Assembly (NCBI GenBank): GCA_030248215.1
Contig: JASANG010002886.1
Span: 124,001 to 188,000, forward strand
Direction of reading: 5' to 3'
From: Enoplolaimus lenunculus
Lineage: Eukaryota; Nematoda; Enoplea; Enoplida; Thoracostomopsidae
DNA length: 64,000 nucleotides
Made by a program: the position numbers and the translations under genes. Shown here one piece after another: positions 22,541 to 34,777 of this stretch; within the stretch, counting starts at the first letter, position 1, and the number at the start of each line of letters is the position of its first letter. The notes beneath the pieces are model-generated. The model was not told the origin of the DNA. It saw only the letters and a program-made list of their open reading frames with translations, and made no database searches.

Positions 22541-24418
22541 CTACCTAGACTGACATCAATAATTTGTGGCCGCAAACCTCTAAAAATTCCGGCTCCTGCA
22601 TTTTTGAATGCAGGAACAGGAATTGAAATTCCCCTTCCGACTGAATTTCCGCAAAAAATCCATGCCTGTTCCTGTTCCGGAATTACAAAGACAAGAACTG
22701 GAATTTATACGGAGACGAATACTAATATAACATAACAAATTGTCACAAAATGTTTTCCTTGTTAGCCGAAAGAGGAACAATCGCCCCCTCGATCCAATTT
22801 TTCTTTTTGCACCTGTGCTTAGAGGTAATTCCAACAAAAATCAGATAATAAGCAAAGTCTCGACATTTACATTTTTGAGTCAGTTTTTTCATGTTACTAG
22901 CTTTGCAATTTTTGCGTGACTGATTTCAATAGATTTTCTTAGAATTGCCTTAGTTTCACTCTAAGCTAACCAGTAAATATCTTTCGATAGTGCTATATGT
23001 CGTGCTCCTGATAAATTTATTTGTTTTAATTAGCACATGGGCCTTTTTAAATACAAGTTGCTGTTCATAAATGCTGCAACAACTGCGTTATAAATAAGCA
23101 CAATCTGATTAGGCCATGTAAATCTAAAGCTTGATTTGCAAAAACTTTTTGTTGGGATTGGTTTTCAAATTTACAACCTACGCAATTGCGGATTTAATAG
23201 TTTTTACCGCAGCAGGGAAAATCGAAGGCTAAAAATCTGTCTAATTTCGAATTTCACCATTCAATGTCAGTGAATGTTGGAATTCGAAATTCGGCATAGC
23301 CGAACATGAACCAACCTGCTCAAACCGTTTGAAGGCTGGCTAAAGGTCCAGTCTAAACACAAATCAAACATTACCGTCAAACCCATGCATATTCATCATA
23401 AGCTTCAAAGCATGGTTTGCAACAAAATCAAAAGTATTTTTGCGCCCAGTTGTCGGTATAATTTGGTTACCTGTGGACGTAGTAATGAAACCAATAATTT
23501 TAATGACGGGAACCCCCAGCTACAAAATATCATAACGTATGCTTAAAATCCATTCATTGCTAAAGAACATATCGTAGCCAGTAGCTAATAGAAATAATTG
23601 CGGAAACACTGTAAAACAAAGATGACCAAATTGGTCCACATTCGTCGTGTCAGTTGCAATACAAAAATATACATTTCCACGTCGTACAATAGGCATTCGT
23701 AGCTAGTGCGTTTAATCATCTGTTGCTGGGTTTCTGAGACCTTGTCCCGCATTCTGAAATGAGTAACACCAATAGCGGAGCGGATGTCGATTTTTTTCCC
23801 GAAGCCGGGATGAGGTCAGTGTAAGGTCTGGGCTGGTCAAAAACGGGGATTTTCGACCGATCCGAAGGCGGGTATGGTCTAGTTTCGGGTTGATCCTGGA
23901 ACAGTTTTAACACAAGTCCAGATATTCCTACGGATCGTACAGGTCTAAATGACACTATCCGCTTTATTAACGGTGAACAAGCAATTAACACAAAATACGA
24001 AACACAGGCCCGTTAGTCCTGTTCACTCCGAATTGCCAATTTTCCTTAGTTTTGGTGATTATAGCTTTTGAACGAGGGCCATACGGCCGAAAAGCATTGC
24101 AACAATTACAAGTATGGACAATACAATGTATGTGCGAAAGATGACCAGGATCTGTCAGACACAGCCTACGGGACCGCTAATCGAATTATGTCCGCAATTA
24201 ACCGTTTCCTAGGCCCAAAAATTACTATTCCGACTAAGTAAAATACGCCGATTCCGATTTTATGCTTTTTACCGTTCCGTCAAGGCAAGAACTATATGTT
24301 TTTACGCTATCCGAAAATCATTATGTTTTGTACTTGGGGTCGAAAGGTGGATGTCTGTCCGTCCGTCTGTCCGTCCGAAAAGAATCTCAGGAACGGCTGA
24401 ACCGATTTCGATAAACTT

Positions 24419-25144
24419 TGTGAGCCAGGTATATATTAATAGACTGGGGTCTAAATATTAAGGTTGTTAGAGGACTGGGCGAGTTCATCCAATTCCAGCC
24501 TTAACAGGGGTTTCGATCTCCGATTTAGCACTCAGAAGCCCGTCGAACTCGCTAATAAACAAGACTAGGGTTAAGCTTTAATAACAAGTAAGATAACATA
24601 TTAATACGAACAAGTAAGAATGCAACTTACAAATACGAACACGATTAGTTTTCAATACTCATGATTGAAAACTAAATGAAAACTAAGTTGAAATTAAATC
24701 TAAATTCCAAAAAGAAACTAGAGCAGTATTAATGCGGCGTAAAGCAAACAATTCGAAAATAATTAGAATTCATTCCAATTTCCCGGAAAATTGTCACCAC
24801 ATAGAACAATACAAATCTACAGACTGACTGGCATCAATAACCAACAAAATTCATAAGAATTCCAATCTAGGATCAAAACAAGTTCTTCAGAGCAAAATAC
24901 CAGCTATTTTGCTCTTACAATAATTTCCACTTCAAACTGGTTCTTAATCCAGATGGAAAATATTATCTCTCTTTCTATTTTTCAATTCTAGGTTTTCCTC
25001 CCAGAGAGGAAAACCTTTTTTTACTGGCTTCACTGCAAGCAGTAATATGACGACCAAATCATACATACAGTTATAACACGAATAAGGCAACAACGTGGGG
25101 ACCAGCTTTTGCTTTAATGCAGAACCGGCGGGATAACAAACACA
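24419..25144 (-). repeat. 3' LTR of the 24.4-33.7 kb element
   Basis: 726 bp, starting TGTGAGCCAGGTATATATT on the plus strand and ending CACA next to the purine tract. It is collinear with 33089-33738. Confidence 0.85.
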
Positions 25145-25166
25145 TCCCCTCTATTTCCTTTCTTGG
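25145..25166 (-). promoter_or_regulatory. Polypurine tract of the LTR element
   Basis: On the minus strand AAGAAAGGAAATAGAGGGGA directly precedes TGTG of the 3' LTR. This is the expected place for the plus-strand primer of LTR elements. Confidence 0.7.
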
Positions 25167-25189
25167 CTTCCACTGCCACGACTTGCAGA

Positions 25190-26629
25190 TCAGTTTCGTC
25201 GATCACGATCGCGATCTTTACGGCCTTTGTAATAATAACTTCCTTTGAAAGTTTTGCCGCGGTCTTCACGCCGTTGATCACGATCCTCGCGACGTTGTTC
25301 ACGACCCCAAAAGTCGTGAGATTGCTCACGCTCCTCACGGTTGGAGCGATCACGCTGGTCGTCATCTGGGCTCGGTTCATCTGGCGGTGCCCGAACACGA
25401 CGCGCAGCACCGTAGTCAAGCCGCTGGTGAACCGGCCCTCGATCGCCTCTAGCATGACGATCTCGTGATGTCGCTGTCCTGGCTTTCGGTACTGGGTACC
25501 GATCGCCTCGTCCGCGTCGACGAGTAACTCCCCGGTCTGAGTCCTGGGAGCTACTTTCATGATCGGTTCCCATTGAACCAATACGTTTTTCGGCGCGAGT
25601 CGGCCCTCGTTGAACAGGTCCAACAAACGATTCATCCGAATCTTCGCTATGATACGCTCGCGTCGTAACTTTGCCCATCTGCGCAATCCTTGAATTCCGA
25701 AACTTCCGAATTCGACTGTCTTCCGCGGCTTCTTGCTGTGGGAAGTTTTCGCCGAAATTGTGCATAAATCGAAGGAATTCTTCATCATGCGGGTTCGCAG
25801 GTGGATTGTAGTAACGATGATCATTAGGCGCATCATGTTTCAACGAACGGTTATAACGGATGCCTGCATCGCGAATTGCAGCCCGATCCGCACCTGTCAA
25901 CTGCCTCAACGTGCGTCTGCGCATATTGCCCGAACGAATTGTTAGCTCACCGAGCATCTGCATTGTACGCGGATCGTTCGGTGCTGTCGTATGCGCTTTG
26001 ATATACGCCACGTTGTCACGCTCGAATTCGTCACGCGCTCGCCAATAACCGTCATCCGTGTATCCGTTTTCCATAACAGCATCACGTTTGGCGGCAGCGC
26101 GTTTGTCTTTGACTGCGTCATACTGTTGACCCAGCAAAGCACGACCAATTGGCAAGAACGCGGCACGCGGTGCCTGCGCAAATGCCCGCCTGCGCCATGG
26201 AATACGACGCAGTACCCAATCTCGCAACTCCATAGCGAACCAACGTATGATGTTGTCATACTGAAGCGGCGTTAGGTACGGCGCTCGGTTAAATACCTCG
26301 TATCGTATTCCACGCTCGACAAACCGGAGATAGTCGAGGTAGACCGTGAGTGACACGTTTGACAATAGACGGAAACGAATCAAATTTATGAATTCGTACG
26401 TCCAAGATCTTCGAATATCCGACAGTTGCGTTTCCGTCAACGGACCAACGGGGCGCGCCACACGTTCGTTGACATTAAAATAGTACGCATGTAGTCGATA
26501 TTCGTAATTTTGTGAAAATCTACTCATGAGTTCTCCACCGTTCAACAGACATTGATCAGGCAGGACAAACACATTCGGATCCCAATCCTCCGACTGTGAG
26601 TCCACTGCTGACTGTTCTGTGTCACCCAC
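25190..26629 (-). CDS. Second ORF of the LTR element, unknown protein
   Basis: A long open stretch (about 479 codons) downstream of the gag-protease region. The first 200 residues are rich in Trp, Arg and hydrophobics. The last 150 are extremely charged, with many Arg and Asp and repeats of the type EDRDQRREDR. I recognise no reverse transcriptase, integrase or envelope motif. The charged tail suggests RNA binding, as an inference only. The start codon is not clear. It is part of a fossil element and no host function is implied. Confidence 0.55.
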   Translation of the reverse strand: MGDTEQSAVDSQSEDWDPNVFVLPDQCLLNGGELMSRFSQNYEYRLHAYYFNVNERVARPVGPLTETQLSDIRRSWTYEFINLIRFRLLSNVSLTVYLDYLRFVERGIRYEVFNRAPYLTPLQYDNIIRWFAMELRDWVLRRIPWRRRAFAQAPRAAFLPIGRALLGQQYDAVKDKRAAAKRDAVMENGYTDDGYWRARDEFERDNVAYIKAHTTAPNDPRTMQMLGELTIRSGNMRRRTLRQLTGADRAAIRDAGIRYNRSLKHDAPNDHRYYNPPANPHDEEFLRFMHNFGENFPQQEAAEDSRIRKFRNSRIAQMGKVTTRAYHSEDSDESFVGPVQRGPTRAEKRIGSMGTDHESSSQDSDRGVTRRRGRGDRYPVPKARTATSRDRHARGDRGPVHQRLDYGAARRVRAPPDEPSPDDDQRDRSNREEREQSHDFWGREQRREDRDQRREDRGKTFKGSYYYKGRKDRDRDRRN

Positions 26630-29600
26630 AGATTCTCCGGCTGCAGTACCGGCCTTTGAGCATCCTTTCGCTCACTGACGACTTCCTTAGGGGAAGGCTG
26701 CGTCGCCTCCGTCGATCCCGGTTGCCCGGCCGACACGAGATTGCAAGCAACTGCGCGCTGCTCTCCCCCATCCGGAACTGCTAATGCCCGAGAAGATGTT
26801 GGTTCCTCGGACACCAGCACGCCAGGAGCGGTGCTCACCACCGTTACTTCTCGTTGTGCCTGCACAGTTATCGGTGGTACCACCAACGTTGACTCGGTCA
26901 CGATGGTTTCGGATATCTGTGTGCTGGGCACAGAAGTAACTGGAGTCACAGCTCTTGAGCTGGACTCTGCTTCGCCACGTGTATCCGGTAGAACACCCGC
27001 TAACGGCCCACTTGACGTCTGTTTGTGAGGCACCGTTGTAATTGCCTCCTTCTGCTGCACAGCGACCTTCGACGGGGACACTTGATGTTGTTTTTCTTGA
27101 TTGTCATTACGTTTCCTTGTCCCCTTCTTATACGTAGAAGCGCTGAGCAGTGTCTCAAACGAATCCACACGAGGCCGAGCAGCCGAAGGACGCACCGCAT
27201 CCGCATAAGTACGCGGCACGCTTCGCTGTCCTGCCTGTGCAGACGATGGCTTCGCCGGCTTTCGTGACTCGGTCACTTTAGACGGCGGTGCCGACTTGTG
27301 CACTACGTCTCTCGACGATTGCACCACAGTCGACATCACCGGTTTTGATGACTTGGTCATCGAAACCGATGTCGGTGCAGGTGTTGTCTTCGTCGTTGCT
27401 GATTTCGACGCTATCACCGATTTACCCGATTTGATTGATTCGTACGAGACTGTTCTCACTACCGTCACTGGCGTCAATTTGACTAGTGGAATGCGCATCT
27501 GCTGTTGAACTTCCTTCGTCACACGAATTGGTTCCAAGTCCACTTCGTCACGCCCGGGCAAATCAATAATGTTGTCGTCAACTATCGACAAACGTTGCTC
27601 TCGATCTTGCTGCACCCGTTCTTCGAGCCGTTTCTTCCTTGCCGACTTCGATGACGATGACTTTGAAGTTGTTGATTTCTCCGGGGTTTGCATAACGATG
27701 TTTTCAATTAATTCCAACTTTAACAAACCCCCATCACGTACCTGTCTTGATTTCCAAGATCTAACCTTGGTGCCGTGCACCGTTACTGTTGAACGTACGT
27801 AATCCAAGACCACACCAAAGTTCGTCAAAATATCTTCACCCAGGATCAGAGACGACTGCATTGACGTCATTACGTTTCCTTGTCCCCTTCTTATACGTAG
27901 AAGCGCTGAGCAGTGTCTCAAACGAATCCACACGAGGCCGAGCAGCCGAAGGACGCACCGCATCCGCATAAGTACGCGGCACGCTTCGCTGTCCTGCCTG
28001 TGCAGACGATGGCTTCGCCGGCTTTCGTGACTCGGTCACTTTAGACGGCGGTGCCGACTTGTGTACTACGTCTCTCGACGATTGCACCACAGTCGACATC
28101 ACCGGTTTTGATGACTTGGTCATCGAAACCGATGTCGGTGCAGGTGTTGTCTTCGTCGTTGCTGATTTCGACGCTATCACCGATTTACCCGATTTGATTG
28201 ATTCGTACGAGACTGTTCTCACTACCGTCACTGGCGTCAATTTGACTAGTGGAATGCGCATCTGCTGTTGAACTTCCTTCGTCACACGAATTGGTTCCAA
28301 GTCCACTTCGTCACGCCCGGGCAAATCAATAATGTTGTCGTCAACTATCGACAAACGTTGCTCTCGATCTTGCTGCACCCGTTCTTCGAGCCGTTTCTTC
28401 CTTGCCGACTTCGATGACGATGACTTTGAAGTTGTTGATTTCTCCGGGGTTTGCATAACGATGTTTTCAATTAATTCCAACTTTAACAAACCCCCATCAC
28501 GTACCTGTCTTGATTTCCAAGATCTATCCTTGGTGCCGTGCACCGTTACTGTTGAACGTACGTAATCCAAGACCACACCAAAGTTCGTCAAAATATCTTC
28601 ACCCAGGATCAGAGACGACTGCATTGACGGCATGACATGAATCTGAACCATTTTGGTGACGCCTCCGAGTGTGACGCTGTGATTCATACATCCAAGTGTC
28701 TTTTGTGCTGGTGTGGCTTCGTAACCGAAACAGTCGATCACGTGGGATGTATCCAACGGGATATCCAAAAAATACAAATCATATAAATGCTTATGCTTCA
28801 ACGTTAAATCCGCACCACTATCCAACAGACCCATCACTAATAAGTTATTAATACTTATTTCGACATTGAATCCGGTGGGTTTTACACCGGTCCCGCGATT
28901 AGTCGCGATGTACGCGGTTGGTACCGCAGCCGAAATGTTTCGACCGTCCGGTAAACGGACATGGTGAGGCGGTATTATGACTGCGGACGGCTGTGCTAGG
29001 ACTCCGCCCACGGCTCCTGAACGACCTGTCAATTGTTTCGCCTCTGTTGCCTCACGCCTGGGAGACTCTGCCCGGGGACCCTTGCGTTCGTCATTAGATT
29101 TCGATTTTGATTTTCCATCCGCCTTTTTCCGGTCAGGATTTTTAAAACAATTACGCGCCGGATGGTTTGTCTTATTACAAAATTCGCAAGGTTCGAACTC
29201 ACGTTTTGTATCAGACTTTTTCTCGGAATCCTTATCCTTATTATTGTTATTGTTATTCTTTTTCGAATCCGAGTCTGATTTCTTAGGACTTCTGCAGTTC
29301 CGGGCTATGTGCCCTTCTTTACCGCAATTAAAACAGGTGCGGGGCGACCCTTGTTGCTTCGACCGCTCATCCTTGTCGGTGTGCTCCTTCTTGTCGTCCT
29401 TATCTTTCGCACCCTCATGTCCACGATTCATTTTTGATTTATTGTTCTTTTGATTTACTTTATTCTCGTACAACTTATATCTGGTTTCTTGACCGGTCGT
29501 GTCACTCATATCATTTGCTAAAAGGCGTTGCAGCTTTTTAGCTCGAAATCTTAATTCTTCGAACGTCTCGGTCATGCCGGTTTGTAATCTCAATTTAAAC

Positions 29601-32200
29601 TCCGGCTTAGCGTTATTTATAAACGTTTGACACAGCAGGTCATGAGCCTGCTTCGGGTCTGCGAAACGTTTCTCCAGGTAACGTTTCCAATATACTAACA
29701 ATTCGTCAGCATATTCCTCAATGTTACCTATTTGGATCATTCTTTGAAAATTTACGATTCTGGTGGTTAAATCATCCGGTTCCGCAAAGCGGTCTCTAAA
29801 CTGATTTATTAACCAATCGAAATTTTCAGGCTCAATAGCCGCTTCTTCCTCCAAAAGCTGAAGGTGTTTATCTGCGGCTTTTCGCAAACATTTGCGAAAT
29901 TGTTTCATTTTTGCCGGGAGATCAACAATTCCTGCTGATCTTAAACACCGGTCAAAACGCTTATAAAATGCATCGAAATCATCGGTGCCTTCATATTTAG
30001 GGAAATACGAGTCTTTTTCGGGCATGTTAACTACGATCTGTGTCGGCCCCGCCGATGTCGGAACCATAACCGCATTATTCCCCATGCCCGGTTGAACCCT
30101 ACCCGTACTCGGCATTTGCCACGCATGAGCATTGTCTATCATATCGCCTGTTGTTGCTCCTATTGGGGTAGGTGGTCTGGATGCATTGGACTGTACGTCC
30201 GTAACAGATGCACGATCACCTTCCACCAACCGATCATTTCCCATTGACCACCCCGGGGTAAATGGTAACTGAGCATTTGGATATCCCCAACTATTTGTCG
30301 GTAGGGCTGGTTGACATCCCCTAGCCCAAGTGACCTGTGTTGGAGCTCCTGCGATAGACGTCGATGCTGCAGCCGCGTTCACCTCGGATGGGTATAGACT
30401 GAGGAACGCGGTGCGTTGTTCCAGGGTTAGGCTATTCAGAAAGGTTTCCCGTTGTTGTTGAACCTGGGGGAAAATTTGACTCGTATAGCCTACATTCTGA
30501 TTTGGCTGGGTTAGGAGTTGATGTCCTGTAACCATAGGTGTTGTGAATTGGTTACCCCCTAATCCCATAGTGTGACTCGCAAAATTGCTCTGAGAACCCA
30601 TACCGCCCGCTGTGCTCGGTCCAGGCTGGGGGTAGGATTGTCCGGCATACGACATGAACGAGTTGTAGGGATATTGTACAGGTGGCCCCGGATAGTATGA
30701 CGATTGGGGCATTGCTGTATACGGGTGATGAATTGTCGGGAAAGCAAACTGACGGGGGTCGCTAACAGTATTGGGATATACTGGTGGTTGAGGCATCGTA
30801 GTCGGAATAGTTGTATTACCCGACCCGTATACCGACAGTTGACCCTGGGTTGCGTTATGTTGCGACCGAACCATCATGCATGAGACCCCGCTGTTTCCCA
30901 CGGAGCTAGTCATGTACGTGGAGAGATTCCTCGCTGATTTTTCGCGTGGCAACGTCGCTACCGCCGGACCGGACTGTCCTGTCACCGTTTCCCTTTTTGT
31001 TTGCGTTATCCCCTCTATTTTGGGATCTGCTATCCCAAAATTTTTGCCTACCCCGGTTTTTGTATCACCCATTTGTCCTACACCGTTCGGGTATCTCTGT
31101 GCTAAGTGTGGTCCCATTAGTCCTAAATTTTGTAGAACAGCACTAACTGTTCGGGGTTTAGGAATTTCCTGGGATTCTAACTGGCCATTTTTTAACTCAG
31201 CACCGACCTGTTTTGTCCTCTTCGACGTGTCCTCGCTACCATATTCGTAACTCGCCGATCCATCTTCCACCGAATCCACCGCCGACTGCATCAAGTCCGA
31301 CAATTCCGTCGCCAAACGCACAGTATCCGCCCGCGCCGCAGTTGTAACCAACGTGTTAGATTGGGTCGCGTCGTCAAGGCCACTGTTCGCCGGCGCCGTC
31401 GTCACCGGGCTGAGAGTCGTTCTGGTTTTTCCGATGTCCGAAGAATATCTATCGTGCTGAGAATACGATTGTTGAAGATCGTTGTCGACGTCGTCATACA
31501 AATCTATGACAACAGATGAGGCAGAGTCGGGCCGCGTGTACGGAGAACTCCGGGTTTTAGGTGGCATATTTATCCGCGAATCGGACCCACCAACCTGTCT
31601 CGGTACTATTAGGCCTCTTTCTTGCACAGTTTTTGTGTTTTGTGACATTACCGCATGTCCGCCCGGGGTTAGCTGAATCATAGGGTGGTTACCCCTAGCC
31701 CCTAATTGCATTTGCCGAGTTACATTACGAGGCAAATCTGATATCTGGGCTAAATTAGTCGATTTACTACCCCGGCGTCGAATCGGTGTGACACCTACAC
31801 GGCGTCGTCCTGTTAGGGTACCCACCCCTGGTCTTAATTTGCGGTGAGTTCTCCGTAACGCGGACGACTCGTACAAGCTTGAGGAGGCTAAGTCTCCCGC
31901 TGCTTGTACGCCTATCTGCGTGTCCGAGGGCGCTAAGTGCTCTCGGGGCACGTCCTTTGCCGTGACAACTTGTTGGCTTGATTGTTGTAAGCCTGACGTT
32001 GATGCCACTGCATTACCTGGAACTAAATTAAAAGCGACCGAAGTCGCGATTAGCGGTTGTGCAGGGGGTACTACGTTATTCCCCGCGGCACTAAGTGTCG
32101 CAAGGGATAACGCGTTTGTCCCCTGCATAGGTTGTTGCCTCCTAGAGACAACCTGCTTTTCACCCCTGCGTACAATGGGTGTTCGTTTCAAGCCGCCCAT
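26630..32200 (-). CDS. gag-protease region of the LTR element
   Basis: The region begins with an ATG (MGGLKRTPIVRRG) after the 5' leader. In order it has a long disordered Pro/Gln/Ser-rich N-terminus (about 700 residues), a capsid-like helical domain (from about FPKYEGTDDFDAFYKRFDR), two zinc knuckles CFNCGKEGHIARNC and CEFCNKTNHPARNC, and a retropepsin-like domain with LLDSGADLTL and LILGEDIL. A Ser/Thr/Lys-rich tail follows. Gag packages the element RNA and the protease would cut the polyprotein. The N-terminal extension is unusually long for Ty3-type gag. It is a fossil, and the tail holds a tandem duplication. Confidence 0.85.
27103..28628. repeat. 763-bp tandem duplication within the LTR element
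   Basis: Bases 27103-27865 and 27866-28628 are near-identical head-to-tail copies covering the end of the protease domain and part of the following tail. Near identity means the duplication is younger than the element's insertion, or is an assembly feature. Confidence 0.9.
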
Positions 32201-33070
32201 CTCTCAGATACGAGAGAATATAAGTTTAATTCAACAATAAAAAACGAACACGAATCACAACTAGCCATTTTTAAACGCAGCAAGCTAGTTTGTTCTAGCT
32301 AAGAAAACAACAAGTTTTTAATTTTCAAATTAAAAATTCTCATGCGCGAACATTTAAACTTTCTAATCGCGCAATTCGCAAATCCTTTAATGCAAAACAC
32401 CTTTGATATTAATATAAAATATCAAAGTTCAAATTCCGCTGCATCCGATCAAAATACATTATGCAGTGCAATAACACATTATCTACAATCAAATGTCCAC
32501 AAATTTGCATTAATCAAAACAAGTCGTAAAAACAAGAAACGCCAAGTTCACACTCGACTTTAATACACACACAAAGGCGCTTTCCAAAACTTGTAACACA
32601 CAGCGCCTACTATCACACACTGCAAACAACGATTAACACGGATACTATTGTTCACAACACAAATATAACACTTTAACATGATGTACAGAGTTTATTTATG
32701 TATGTCATGTGTGTGTATATTACACTACACACACATTAAACCGGTTGTATCTGTGATACAAATACTTGCTGTGATTTAATATTATATTTTTATACTGTGA
32801 TATTTTTTAAACTGTGATATCTTTATATATATGATTTTTCTGTGATACACTGAGCTGTGATTCTGAGATAACTTTCATCTGTGATACCAACTGTGATAGC
32901 TAACTGTGATAGGGAACACCCTTCAAGCAATAAATAGATATCGAGCAATATAGGCTTGTAGGATGTTGTACGCAGGAATCGATAAGGAATTTCTAGTATC
33001 CTGCGAAATTGTCCGAATTCGCTATCCAAATCAACAAATACCTATAACTAGTAAAATTCGGGCTTTTCGG

Positions 33071-33088
33071 AGACCATCGTGGTCACCA
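33071..33088 (-). promoter_or_regulatory. Primer-binding site of the LTR element
   Basis: Immediately inside the 5' LTR the minus strand reads TGGTGACCACGATGGTCT. The TGG start fits pairing with a tRNA 3' CCA end. I cannot name the tRNA. Confidence 0.65.
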
Positions 33089-33738
33089 TGTGAGCCAGGT
33101 ATATATTAATAGACTGGGGTCTAAATATTAAGGTTGTTAGGGGACTGGGCGAGTTCATCCAATTCCAGCCTTAACAGGGGTTTCGATCTCCGATTTAGCA
33201 CTCAGAAGCCCGTCGAACTCGCTAATAAACAAGACTAGGGTTAAGCTTTAATAACAAGTAAGATAACATATTAATACGAACAAGTAAGAATGCAACTTAC
33301 AAATACGAACACAATTAGTTTTCAATACTCATGATTGAAAACTACATGAAAACTAAGTTGAAATTAAATCTAAATTCCAAAAAGAAACTAAAGCAGCATT
33401 AATGCTGCGTAAAGCAAACGATTCGAAAACAATTAAAATTCATTCCAATTTCCCGGAAAATTGTCACCACATAGAACAAGACAAAATTACAGACTGAATT
33501 GCATCAATAACCAACAATATTCATAAGAACTCCAATCTAGGATCAAACAAGTTCTTCAGAGCAAAATACCAGCTATTTTGCTCTTACAATAAAATTTTCC
33601 CTTAAAACTGGTTCTTAATCCAGATGGAAAATATTATCTCTCTTTTCTTTTAATTCTAGGTTTTCCTCCCAGAGAGGAAAACCTGTTTTTCTGTTAACTG
33701 AATTTACTGCGAGGCAACAGCGGTGGGGACCGCTCACA
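33089..33738 (-). repeat. 5' LTR of the 24.4-33.7 kb element
   Basis: 650 bp, with short inverted ends TGTGAGC and GCTCACA. It is collinear with 24419-25144 apart from a length difference near the outer end. Confidence 0.88.
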
Positions 33739-33896
33739 AACTTTTTTGTTTGAAAGCCAATTATCCGGGAACCCCGCTAACGTTTATAATAAATTGTTTA
33801 CAAACCTCCAAAACCAAATAAAAAAAAATCATATTTTCAAACAAACAAACAAAATCTAAAAACCCAAAACAAAAAAACAATATCATTCCACTTCTC

Positions 33897-33936
33897 CGCC
33901 CCCCCCAAACCCCCCCCAAAACCCCCCCCCACCCCA
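33897..33936 (-). other. G-run cluster (possible G-quadruplex)
   Basis: The plus strand has four runs of 7-10 C separated by A or AC. The minus strand therefore has four long G runs, a classic quadruplex-forming pattern. It is also a place where sequencing errors are likely. Confidence 0.7.
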
Positions 33937-34398
33937 AAAGAAACAAAAAGGAAAGACAACGAAAACGAGGAACTACAGCAGTGGGAAAGTGACAGAAATA
34001 GGAATAAGTTTTATATGACTTTGGCTGGAATGTTAAAGCACAATTGTTTGACAAATGAGCAAACAATATGGCAAGGTCAAAATTACACCGGTTATGTATA
34101 AATCGGTGATTATAACCTTTGAACAAGGATCATACGACCGGAAAGTAATATAACTGTGAAAAGTTCCAGGCAATTGCAATGAATACGTATATTAAATTAT
34201 GAGCAAATTTTGTCAGACACAGCCTACGGGACAGCTAATCGAAACGCGTCCGGGCGCAATTACAACAATAACACACGCAATACGAAAATGGCAAATACTT
34301 ATTTTCCAAGCCTAAAAATGGGAAATTAGTTCCTGAAAACACAGTATGAAGTATATGTAATACACGCAAGCGTCACAAGTGACATTAACCGAAAACGC

Positions 34399-34777
34399 CA
34401 GGGTGCAACCGGAATTACAATTTACCGGAACCGGAATTTGAAAATTTTACCGGAACCGGAAAGTGAAAAATGCATTTCACCAAAAATTTCATTTTAATCT
34501 TATTTTTTGCTCTATTATTTGTGAAATAACCTTAGTCGAACATAGGTATTTATTTTATTTGTTGTATTTTAGATTTTCATCATCGACTGAAGTGAAATCC
34601 ACCATCAATGGCTTATATTCGGAGTACAAGTGGCTTTCAAAAGAGATTCTTAAAAATTAGCAAAGTTAAGAAAACGGCCAAATTATAATACCGGAATTTT
34701 TAAATCCGGTAAAAATTTACCGGAACCGGAACCGGAAGGTGAAAAAATGCCGGAACCGGAATTCCGATTGCACCCTG
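34399..34777. mobile_element. hAT-type MITE, CAGGGTGCAACCGGAATT family
   Basis: A 379-bp element with a perfect 8-bp target duplication GAAAACGC (34391-34398, 34778-34785). It is almost identical to 20306-20700, so the family moved fairly recently. Confidence 0.95.

Larger units (their letters stand above)
14043..24413. other. Gene-poor, MITE-rich stretch
   Basis: I found no secure gene here. It should contain the start of HMGCR. The bulk is MITE copies of at least four families, the 1.1-kb duplicated block, SINE remnants and, near 24.25-24.41 kb, a repeat with the GTCTGTCCGTCCG motif into which the LTR element inserted. Confidence 0.6.
24419..33738 (-). mobile_element. LTR retroelement fossil, gag-protease type without visible pol
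   Basis: The element spans two LTRs that start and end TGTG...CACA and is flanked by a 5-bp target duplication AACTT (24414-24418, 33739-33743). It reads on the minus strand: 5' LTR at right, a primer-binding site starting TGG, a gag-protease region, a second ORF, a purine tract and the 3' LTR. I see no reverse transcriptase, RNase H or integrase, so it probably depended on another element. The LTRs differ at roughly 3-4 percent of aligned bases by my count, so it is not very recent. Its coding part is clearly more GC-rich than the surroundings. It looks nearly whole in layout, with a few breaks. Confidence 0.88.

Noticed and set aside
29000-29450. Plus-strand ORF of 158 codons opposite gag
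   Set aside because: It is the shadow of the zinc-knuckle region on the other strand and is low in complexity.
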